Of a DNA stretch of 22,193 bases, positions 16,531 through 22,193 are shown in pieces. The notes beneath the pieces were generated by a model that saw only the letters and a program-made list of their open reading frames with translations, was not told the DNA's origin and made no database searches. Position 1 is the first letter of the stretch; every line of letters starts with the position of its first letter. Source of the stretch: Veillonella sp. (GTDB taxonomy: Bacteria > Bacillota > Negativicutes > Veillonellales > Veillonellaceae). The position numbers were made by a program, and so were the translations under genes. The DNA lies in the NCBI RefSeq assembly GCF_019414865.1, contig NZ_DXLG01000013.1, forward strand, positions 1 to 22,193, in the 5' to 3' direction.

Positions 16531-16550
16531 GGGAGGCCACTCGGCCTCCC
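16531..16550 (-). terminator. Hairpin after acpP, likely partial terminator or mRNA stabiliser
   Basis: GGGAGGCC (16531-16538) and GGCCTCCC (16543-16550) form a GC-rich 8-bp stem with a 4-nt loop, 27 nt after the acpP stop. On the minus strand it is followed by AACCGG and then TTTTATTTA, so the U-rich stretch starts about 6 nt too late for a strong terminator. Partial read-through, or protection of the upstream mRNA 3' end, would raise AcpP output relative to the genes below. Confidence 0.55.
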
Positions 16551-16577
16551 GTGCGGCTGAATTGTCAGCTTTACAGC

Positions 16578-16808
16578 TTATTTAGCAGAATCAATATATT
16601 CTACTGTATCCTTAACGGTTTTGATTTTTTCTGCAACATCGTCAGGGATTTCAACATTGAATTCTTCTTCGAATGCCATGATCAATTCAACGATATCTAA
16701 GGAGTCAGCGCCTAAGTCGTCGATGAATGTAGAATCAATGGTAACTTCAGCTTCATCAACGCCTAATTGTTCCACAACGATTGCTTTTACTTTATCGAAA
16801 GTGTTCAT
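16578..16808 (-). CDS. acpP: Acyl carrier protein
   Basis: Carries growing acyl chains on a 4'-phosphopantetheine arm and delivers them to the Fab enzymes and, as acyl donors, to PlsX. The 76-residue acidic helical protein has the invariant DSL motif, with the attachment serine at S36 in LGADSLDIVEL. An in-frame TTG seven codons upstream (16829) would add MKGGEPP. I reject it because that stretch is itself the ribosome site, AAAGGAGGTGA, spaced about 7-10 nt from the ATG at 16808. It lies 51 nt after fabG and is followed by a GC-rich hairpin that may set its high expression level. Confidence 0.97.
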   Translation of the reverse strand: MNTFDKVKAIVVEQLGVDEAEVTIDSTFIDDLGADSLDIVELIMAFEEEFNVEIPDDVAEKIKTVKDTVEYIDSAK

Positions 16809-16815
16809 TGGTGGT

Positions 16816-16826
16816 TCACCTCCTTT
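16816..16826 (-). promoter_or_regulatory. Very strong ribosome binding site of acpP
   Basis: The minus strand reads AAAGGAGGTGA, a near-complete complement to the 16S rRNA 3' end, before the ATG at 16808. It fits the very high protein output expected for AcpP and rules out the longer TTG start. Confidence 0.8.
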
Positions 16827-16859
16827 CAAAGTGTATTTATATATAGTCTAATTTTGAAA

Positions 16860-17603
16860 CTACATCACCATACCACCATCTACATTGATGACTTGGCCTG
16901 TAATATAGTTAGCAAAATCGCTAGCAAGGAATGTTGCTACTGTCGCTACTTCTTCAGCATTAGCCATACGGCCCAATGGAATTTCTGCAACCATAGCTTC
17001 TTTAACTTTTTCTGGTAATACATCAGTCATATCAGTATTGATAAATCCTGGTGCAATAGCATTAACAGTAATGCCACGACTTGCTAATTCTTTAGCACAG
17101 GATTTAGTAAAACCAATTACACCAGCTTTAGATGCTGCGTAGTTAGTTTGACCCGCATTACCCATAACGCCTACAACAGATGTCATATTGATAATATGAC
17201 CAGAACGTTGTTTCATCATGATTTTAGATACTGCTTTAGTTACTAAATATACACCTTTAAGGTTGATATCTATAACAGCATCAAAATCTTCGTCTTTCAT
17301 ACGCATCAATAAACCATCACGCGTAATCCCCGCATTATTTACGAGAATATCAATGTGACCAAACTCTTTATGAGCTTCTTCCACCATAGCTGCAACTTCA
17401 TCAGCATTAGCTACATTAGCTTTAATTTTAATGGCTTTACGGCCTAAAGCTTGTACAGCTTCAACAGTTTCTTGAGCTGCACCTTCGCTACCGCTATAGT
17501 TAACTACCACATCAGCACCAGATTGTGCTAAATTGATAGCTACAGCGCGACCAATGCCACGGGATGCGCCAGTTACAATGGCTACTTTACCCTCTAAATG
17601 CAT
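16860..17603 (-). CDS. fabG: 3-oxoacyl-ACP reductase
   Basis: NADPH-dependent reduction of 3-oxoacyl-ACP to 3-hydroxyacyl-ACP, the first reduction of each elongation cycle. The 247-residue short-chain dehydrogenase has the cofactor-binding TGASRGIG at 11-18, NNAG at 89-92, and the catalytic S142, Y155 and K159 (YAASK). The C terminus GQVINVDGGMVM is typical of FabG. The ATG lies 1 nt after the fabD stop (TAAAATG), with AAAGGGG about 9 nt upstream inside fabD, so the two genes are probably coupled. Confidence 0.98.
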   Translation of the reverse strand: MHLEGKVAIVTGASRGIGRAVAINLAQSGADVVVNYSGSEGAAQETVEAVQALGRKAIKIKANVANADEVAAMVEEAHKEFGHIDILVNNAGITRDGLLMRMKDEDFDAVIDINLKGVYLVTKAVSKIMMKQRSGHIINMTSVVGVMGNAGQTNYAASKAGVIGFTKSCAKELASRGITVNAIAPGFINTDMTDVLPEKVKEAMVAEIPLGRMANAEEVATVATFLASDFANYITGQVINVDGGMVM

Positions 17604-17604
17604 T

Positions 17605-18546
17605 TTATCGAACCCCTTTCAAAAATTCAAGCGTTTTCTCTAAGGATGCAATGTCATCAACATTGGCTAATTCCATATCTTTATTGATCTTTTTAGTAAA
17701 GCCAGTAAGTACTTTACCAGGACCTACTTCAACGAATCGAGTTACACCAAAGTTAACCATTTCAGCTACGCAGTCTTCCCACAATACAGGGTTTGCAGCT
17801 TGTGTAACTAAGGATTCTTTAATATCGTTTGCATTAGTCAAAATTTTACCTGTCACATTTGCCACTACAGGAATTTGAGCATCGCTCACTTGGATTTTAT
17901 CCAACTCTTCTTTTAAACGAAGAGCTGCAGGTTCCATCAAACGGCTGTGGAATGGAGCACTTACAGGAAGCATAACAGCACGTTTTGCACCAGCTTCTTT
18001 CATCTTTTCTGCTGCAGTTTCTACCGCTGCTGTTTCACCAGCAATAACAATTTGACCTGGGCAGTTGAAGTTAACTGCTTGCACAGAACCAACAGAATCG
18101 TTAACTTCTTTACAAATTTCTACAACTTGTTCACGAGGTAAAGCTAGAATTGCTGCCATAGCACCTTTGCCCAATGGCACAGCTTCTTGCATATATTCAC
18201 CGCGTTTATGAACAACATACACAGCATCTTTAAAATTCAATACACCCGCCGCTACAAGAGCACTGTATTCACCAAGACTATGACCACCTACGATATCAGG
18301 TGTAAAGCCTTGTTCTTTAAGAACTTCATAGCAAGCTACTGATGCAGTTAAAATAGCTGGTTGTGTATTTGCAGTTTTAACAAGTTCAGTATCAGGACCT
18401 TCAAAGCACAATTTGGAAATAGAATAACCAAGCGCTTCGTCAGCTTCTTCAAAACGTTGTTTCACAATAGGATATGCATTGTACAAATCTTGTAACATGC
18501 CTACTTTTTGGGAACCTTGACCAGGAAAAACAAATGCTGTTTTCAT
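17605..18546 (-). CDS. fabD: Malonyl-CoA:ACP transacylase
   Basis: Transfers malonyl from CoA to AcpP, supplying the two-carbon donor for FabH and FabF. The 313-residue protein opens with FVFPGQGSQ, has the nucleophile S90 in GGHSLGEYSAL, and keeps SAPFHSRLM with the catalytic histidine and the GPGKVLTG segment near the end. The longer frame starting seven codons upstream is rejected because AAGGAGG (18552-18558) stands 5 nt before the ATG at 18546. The longer start would also overlap fabK. There is a 10-nt gap to fabK. Confidence 0.97.
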   Translation of the reverse strand: MKTAFVFPGQGSQKVGMLQDLYNAYPIVKQRFEEADEALGYSISKLCFEGPDTELVKTANTQPAILTASVACYEVLKEQGFTPDIVGGHSLGEYSALVAAGVLNFKDAVYVVHKRGEYMQEAVPLGKGAMAAILALPREQVVEICKEVNDSVGSVQAVNFNCPGQIVIAGETAAVETAAEKMKEAGAKRAVMLPVSAPFHSRLMEPAALRLKEELDKIQVSDAQIPVVANVTGKILTNANDIKESLVTQAANPVLWEDCVAEMVNFGVTRFVEVGPGKVLTGFTKKINKDMELANVDDIASLEKTLEFLKGVR

Positions 18547-18551
18547 AAGGG

Positions 18552-18558
18552 CCTCCTT
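18552..18558 (-). promoter_or_regulatory. Ribosome binding site that fixes the fabD start
   Basis: AAGGAGG on the minus strand, overlapping the fabK stop codon, lies 5 nt before the ATG at 18546. The in-frame ATG at 18567 lies upstream of this site. Confidence 0.8.
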
Positions 18559-19501
18559 ATTTAACAAGACCTTGAAGGTTTTTAATTACAGTTTCAGTTT
18601 CAGCCATGATATCTTTGATAATAGTTGCACATGGTTTAACATCTGTTAACATACCAGAGATTTGACCGATCATTACAGAGCCTTCTTTTACATCACCTTC
18701 AATAGCAGCTTTACGAAGTGTGCCTGCACCTAAGTTTTCTAAATCTTCTTTGGAACCACCGCTAAATTCAAGGGATTTATATTTATGAGCTAATGCATTA
18801 TCAATGATACGTACAGGGTGACCTGTTGTTAAACCAGTCATAACAGTAGCACGATCTTTTGCTTTCAATACTGCATTCTTATAGTTTTCATGAGCAATAC
18901 ACTCTTCGGATAATACGAATCGCGTACCCATTTGTACTGCATGAGCGCCTAATGCAAAGGCTGCAGCCATACCGCGGCCATCAGCAATACCACCAGCTGC
19001 GATAACTGGAACATCTACAGCATCTACTACTTGTGGAATCAATGCCATAGTAGTAATATCGCCTACGTGACCACCAGATTCTGTACCTTCTGCGATAATT
19101 GCATCAATACCACCACGCAACAAGCGTTTTGCAAGTAATACGGAAGCAACTACAGGGATTACTTTAGTACCGATTTCTTTTAAAGCTGGAATATACACGC
19201 CAGGATTACCAGCACCTGTTGTAATTACAGGAACGCGTTCTTCCACAACTACTTCCATAACTTCTTTAACAAATGGAGACATGAGCATAATATTACAACC
19301 AAATGGTTTGTTTGTGCGCTCTTTTAATTTGTGAATTTCATTACGGAAAATATCAGGAGGCATATGACCAGCCCCAATGATACCAAGGCCACCCGCTTCG
19401 GAAACAGCTGCCGCTAATTCTGCAGTACCGAGCCAAGCCATACCACCTTGTAAGATTGGGTACTCAATCTGCAATAAATCACAAATGTCAGTCTTAATCA
19501 T
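18557..19501 (-). CDS. fabK: Enoyl-ACP reductase II (FMN-dependent)
   Basis: Reduces trans-2-enoyl-ACP, the last step of each elongation cycle, using FMN and NAD(P)H. The 314 residues closely follow pneumococcal FabK as I remember it: YPILQGGMAW at 14-23, AVSEAGGLGIIG, PFGCNIMLMSPFV, TTGAGNP, catalytic H145 in ESGGHVG, IAAGGIADGRG, VQMGTRFV and a C-terminal GQISGM segment. With no FabI-type gene in the cluster, FabK is presumably the main enoyl reductase, and FabK bacteria are usually insensitive to triclosan (family knowledge). The ATG has AAGGAGG about 10 nt upstream. It follows fabH by 15 nt. Confidence 0.96.
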   Translation of the reverse strand: MIKTDICDLLQIEYPILQGGMAWLGTAELAAAVSEAGGLGIIGAGHMPPDIFRNEIHKLKERTNKPFGCNIMLMSPFVKEVMEVVVEERVPVITTGAGNPGVYIPALKEIGTKVIPVVASVLLAKRLLRGGIDAIIAEGTESGGHVGDITTMALIPQVVDAVDVPVIAAGGIADGRGMAAAFALGAHAVQMGTRFVLSEECIAHENYKNAVLKAKDRATVMTGLTTGHPVRIIDNALAHKYKSLEFSGGSKEDLENLGAGTLRKAAIEGDVKEGSVMIGQISGMLTDVKPCATIIKDIMAETETVIKNLQGLVK

Positions 19502-19516
19502 CTTGATGTGTCCTCC

Positions 19517-20512
19517 TTAATACCATTTCAAGACAAGGCTAGCCCATGTAAGGCCTGCACCAAATCCTGCAAACGCAACATTATCGCCGCGTTTGAAACG
19601 CCCTTCACGATTAGCTTCGTCCAAAGCTATCGCTACAGACGCGGCAGATGTATTACCATACTTATGTAAATTAACAAATACTTTTTCCATCGGCATATGT
19701 AAGCGTTTTGCAGCCGAATCAATAATACGAATATTTGCTTGATGTGGAATGAAGAAATCCAACTCATTAAGTTCCATTCCAGCTCGTTCTAAAGATTTTA
19801 AAACAGTACGCCCCATCGTTTTAACAGCAAATTTATATACTTCAGAACCATCCATATGAATGAATGTTAAACCTTCTTCAATGCGTTGATCATTGGCAAC
19901 TACGGCTGTACCACCTGCAGGAATACAAAGAGATGGACCACCAGTACCGTCGGCACCCATATCAACACCTTTAATGCCATAACCTTCAGGGACTTCAGAT
20001 ACTACTGCGGCACCAGCGCCATCACCAAAGAGGATACTTGTACTACGATCCTTCCAATTTACTCGACGGGAGAGAATTTCAGCGCCCACAACGAGCACCT
20101 TTTTGTATAAACCGGAGCTAATATAGCTAGCTGCAGTAATCAATCCATATACAAAGCCAGAGCATGCAGCTTGTAAATCATAGGCCGCTGCATTCTTAGC
20201 GCCTAAATTCGCTTGTAATACACAAGCGGCTGAAGGAATAATCATATCCGGTGTTAAGGTAGCAAAAATAATCACGTCTATATCTTCGGCACTAACCTTA
20301 GCCATTTGCATAGCTTTTTTTGCTGCCTCAGTCGCCATATAGGATGTATTCATACCTTCCGGTGCAATGCGTCGTTCCTCAATACCAGTACGTTCTCTAA
20401 TCCATTGGTCATTGGTATCAACCATTTTTTCTAGATCAAAGTTTGTTACTACATTGTCAGGAAGGAAGCTCCCAGTACCAATGATTCCAACCGGTTTACT
20501 CATCATAGTCAT
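19517..20512 (-). CDS. fabH: 3-oxoacyl-ACP synthase III (KAS III)
   Basis: Starts fatty acid synthesis by condensing a short acyl-CoA with malonyl-ACP. The 331-residue protein has the Cys-His-Asn triad: C117 in QAACSGFVYG, H257 in PHQANIRI and N287 in YGNTSAAS, plus the C-terminal GFGAGLTW motif. It begins inside the end of plsX, overlapping it by 17 nt. AAGGAG is 9 nt before the ATG at 20512. Two further in-frame ATGs (residues 3 and 4) follow closely but are too far from that site. The overlap makes coupling with plsX likely. Whether it prefers straight or branched primers cannot be told from the sequence. Confidence 0.97.
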   Translation of the reverse strand: MTMMSKPVGIIGTGSFLPDNVVTNFDLEKMVDTNDQWIRERTGIEERRIAPEGMNTSYMATEAAKKAMQMAKVSAEDIDVIIFATLTPDMIIPSAACVLQANLGAKNAAAYDLQAACSGFVYGLITAASYISSGLYKKVLVVGAEILSRRVNWKDRSTSILFGDGAGAAVVSEVPEGYGIKGVDMGADGTGGPSLCIPAGGTAVVANDQRIEEGLTFIHMDGSEVYKFAVKTMGRTVLKSLERAGMELNELDFFIPHQANIRIIDSAAKRLHMPMEKVFVNLHKYGNTSAASVAIALDEANREGRFKRGDNVAFAGFGAGLTWASLVLKWY

Positions 20513-21524
20513 ACTTCAAGGCTCCTTCAATATCCATTGTTTCTCTTATGTGTTGAATAATTTTACGTTCTACTAAATCACTAGCAATTTCAATAGCAGT
20601 TTTAATCTCTTTAGCTTTGGAGCTACCATGAGCAATCATAAACACCCCGTTAACCCCTAAGAGTGGAGCACCACCATTTTCTGTGTGATCTAAGCGTTTT
20701 GCCATCTTTTTTAAAGCTGGCTTTACAAGCATAGCACCAATTTTGGCAAAAATACTACCTGCCATAATGCTATCCTTCACTAATTGTGTAAGACCTGTTA
20801 CCAAGCCTTCTGCGAATTTAAGTACCACATTACCGACAAAACCATCGCAAACAACAACATCTACGACCCCTTTGGGAATATCACGGCCTTCAATATTACC
20901 ACTGAAATTAATAGTTTTCATACGTTCCAAAATTGGATATGTGGCTAGAACGACATCGTTCCCCTTAGTGGCTTCTTCGCCAATATTTAATAACCCTACT
21001 GTAGGTTCTTCTTTACCTAATAAAAGTTTTGCATATTCAGAACCCATCAATGCACCTTGTACAAGATGTTTTGGTTTACAATTTGAGTTAGCACCAGAAT
21101 CTAACATAACAGTAATACCACTAACTGTTGGCATCGGGGTTGCAATAACTGGGCGATCAACCCCCTTAATACGACCGAGGCCAAACAATGCAGCTGCTAC
21201 AGCAGCACCTGTGCTACCAGGAGCAATCACGGCATCGCAAACATTATCACGAACTAAAGATGTTGCTACCACAATGGATGCGTCCTTTTTCTTACGCAAT
21301 GCTTGTCCTGGATGCTCATCCATACCGATAACTTGACTGGCATGATGTACAGAAATGCGTGGATTCTTAGCTTCATTCCTAGCTTCTAATATATTAAAAA
21401 TTTGCTGCTCATCGCCGACGAGCACCACTTCAATGTGTTCATTTGCTCGTACGGCTTCAATAGATCCTAGTACAGTCTCCAATGGAGCAAAGTCGCCACC
21501 CATGGCGTCTATTGCAATTTTCAT
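20496..21524 (-). CDS. plsX: Phosphate acyltransferase PlsX
   Basis: Converts acyl-ACP to acyl-phosphate, the donor used by PlsY to start phospholipid synthesis, and so joins the fatty-acid pathway to membrane assembly. It is a peripheral membrane enzyme. The 342 residues start with the diagnostic MKIAIDAMGGDFAP and keep SVHHASQVIGMDEHPG, APGSTGAAVA, LDSGANSNCKP, NIGEEATKGN, VCDGFVGNVVLK and the LGVNGVFMIAHGSS segment. The ATG is 3 nt after the fapR stop. AGGGTG, overlapping that stop, lies about 6 nt upstream of the start. Confidence 0.98.
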   Translation of the reverse strand: MKIAIDAMGGDFAPLETVLGSIEAVRANEHIEVVLVGDEQQIFNILEARNEAKNPRISVHHASQVIGMDEHPGQALRKKKDASIVVATSLVRDNVCDAVIAPGSTGAAVAAALFGLGRIKGVDRPVIATPMPTVSGITVMLDSGANSNCKPKHLVQGALMGSEYAKLLLGKEEPTVGLLNIGEEATKGNDVVLATYPILERMKTINFSGNIEGRDIPKGVVDVVVCDGFVGNVVLKFAEGLVTGLTQLVKDSIMAGSIFAKIGAMLVKPALKKMAKRLDHTENGGAPLLGVNGVFMIAHGSSKAKEIKTAIEIASDLVERKIIQHIRETMDIEGALKYDYDE

Positions 21525-21527
21525 AAT

Positions 21528-22088
21528 CTACACCCTATTCTCTACGGATTCCATAATAAATTTTGCGCGAAATACTTCTTTTATTTTATCTCGTATAATG
21601 ACCCAAATAAAGAACTTATTACCACGGCGACGCACAATTTCTGCTTTTGCCACCAAATTAGTACCAGCTCCAACTGGGTTTTTATATTTTATATTTCCAA
21701 CCTCCGCAGAACAAACAGTAGTCCCCATGACTACCTTTGCGAGGGAATTTGCTTGAGCATATAAATACTGTGGCTCTACATATCCAAATCGATCTTCCAT
21801 GTCAGAAGTAGTACGTAGCATTGATAAGGCTTGTTGTCCTTCCGTAACATCGATCAGTTCACCAACCACTTCGTACGGTACATGTTCTACCGCTTCTTGT
21901 GATTGACCTGTAGCCATGACGCGTATGCGTTCACGCAATTCAGGAATGCCCAACTCTAGACGATCTAGACGAATCGTTGGCACACTTACATTAAAATGCG
22001 TAGCCAATTCTTCATCAGTAAGAAATGGCGTAATATTCAGTTTTTCTTGTAACTGCTTCTGGCGCTCTTGCTTCTTTAACCGACTCAT
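21528..22088 (-). CDS. fapR: Transcription factor FapR, fatty acid and phospholipid regulator
   Basis: Represses fatty-acid and phospholipid genes and, in Bacillus, is released by malonyl-CoA. The 186 residues align end to end with Bacillus FapR as I recall it: an N-terminal DeoR-like helix-turn-helix (PFLTDEELATHFNVSVPTIRLDRLELGIPELRERI, about 21-55), a linker helix, and a C-terminal hot-dog domain with YLYAQANSLA, N114 matching Bacillus N115. Against that remembered sequence, the ligand-contacting Arg106-Gly107 pair is replaced by Glu105-Pro106 in a gapless alignment, which could alter effector sensing. It is the first gene of the operon and has a FapR-like operator 12 nt before its ATG, so it is probably autoregulated. 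AAAGGTGG lies about 5 nt before the start. Confidence 0.95.
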   Translation of the reverse strand: MSRLKKQERQKQLQEKLNITPFLTDEELATHFNVSVPTIRLDRLELGIPELRERIRVMATGQSQEAVEHVPYEVVGELIDVTEGQQALSMLRTTSDMEDRFGYVEPQYLYAQANSLAKVVMGTTVCSAEVGNIKYKNPVGAGTNLVAKAEIVRRRGNKFFIWVIIRDKIKEVFRAKFIMESVENRV

Positions 22089-22099
22089 GGGACCACCTT

Positions 22100-22116
22100 T
22101 TATGACCTAGTATTAA
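22100..22116. promoter_or_regulatory. Putative FapR operator
   Basis: TTATGACCTAGTATTAA on the plus strand resembles the 17-bp FapR box known from Bacillus (form TTAGTACCTAGTACTAA as I remember it, 14 of 17 identical). The half-sites are imperfect (TTA..AC shared). It lies about 6-22 nt downstream of the predicted transcription start and just upstream of the fapR ribosome site, where bound repressor would block initiation or early elongation. Confidence 0.7.
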
Positions 22117-22128
22117 TATTACATCCTA

Positions 22129-22157
22129 AGTATATACAATAATTCCCTTGTTGGCAA
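22129..22157 (-). promoter_or_regulatory. Sigma-70-type promoter of the fapR operon
   Basis: On the minus strand, TTGCCA (22152-22157, five of six to TTGACA) is separated by exactly 17 nt from TATACT (22129-22134, five of six to TATAAT). The start site should fall near 22122, placing the FapR-like box just downstream. A short CCTTG / CAAGG dyad overlaps the -35. Confidence 0.7.
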
Positions 22158-22193
22158 GGCTTTTCATACATATAGTAACAGATTTTCTACATA

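Noticed and set aside
16809..16829. TTG start adding seven residues to acpP
   Set aside because: These codons are the ribosome binding site itself. AcpP proteins of 76 residues starting MNTFDKV fit the family.
20743..21336. Plus-strand open frame of 197 codons opposite plsX
   Set aside because: It lies entirely antisense to a highly conserved plsX. Its translation is low-complexity (Ser, Pro, Thr rich) with no family motif, and it has no fitting ribosome site.
1..22193. CRISPR array, toxin-antitoxin pair, phage or defence island
   Set aside because: No spaced direct repeats, no such protein families and no long unexplained gap. Coding density by recognised core genes is nearly complete.

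Overview
The window is a densely packed block of bacterial core genes, every one read from the minus strand (right to left). Gene content and order (fapR-plsX-fabH-fabK-fabD-fabG-acpP-[FabK-like]-fabF-rnc, then an Elp3-like radical SAM gene-smc-ftsY-hypothetical-uvrB, then uvrA and uvrC), strong AAGGAGG-type ribosome sites and moderately low G+C suggest a Firmicutes-lineage organism. Protein flavour and gene order fit Negativicutes, probably Veillonella. The genus is an inference from memory, not from a database search.

Right part, 22193-13504: a fatty acid and phospholipid synthesis operon. A good sigma-70 promoter (22129-22157) is followed by a FapR-like operator (22100-22116) and then fapR itself. 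Next come PlsX (acyl-phosphate for phospholipids), FabH (initiating ketoacyl-ACP synthase), FabK (FMN enoyl-ACP reductase), FabD (malonyl transfer), FabG (ketoacyl reductase), AcpP (carrier), a second FabK/nitronate-monooxygenase-like flavoprotein with a Cys cluster, FabF (elongation) and finally RNase III. A strong intrinsic terminator (13502-13525) closes the operon. FabZ and acetyl-CoA carboxylase are not in the window.

Middle part, 13503-5088: a radical SAM protein, the SMC condensin ATPase, the SRP receptor FtsY, a small acidic protein I do not recognise, and UvrB. The last four junctions are tight: 45 nt between the radical SAM gene and smc, then overlaps of 1, 11 and 1 nt.

Left part, 5087-1: uvrA behind its own AT-rich leader, then uvrC. 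With uvrB, all three subunits of the UvrABC excision nuclease lie in one run. A long imperfect inverted repeat sits between uvrA and uvrC. A 12-bp hairpin terminates uvrC. The first ~55 bases hold two hairpins that resemble the end of an IS200/IS605-type element lying mostly outside the window.

All sixteen genes look intact. No gene-free stretch exceeds 300 bases; the longest are 4902-5087, 13331-13525 and 1917-2048. I see no tRNA, rRNA, CRISPR array, phage gene or obvious novel defence system. The points most worth a second look are the FapR ligand pocket, the second FabK-like protein, the unknown gene between ftsY and uvrB, the GNAT-less Elp3-like protein, the uvrA-uvrC inverted repeat and the left-edge hairpins.
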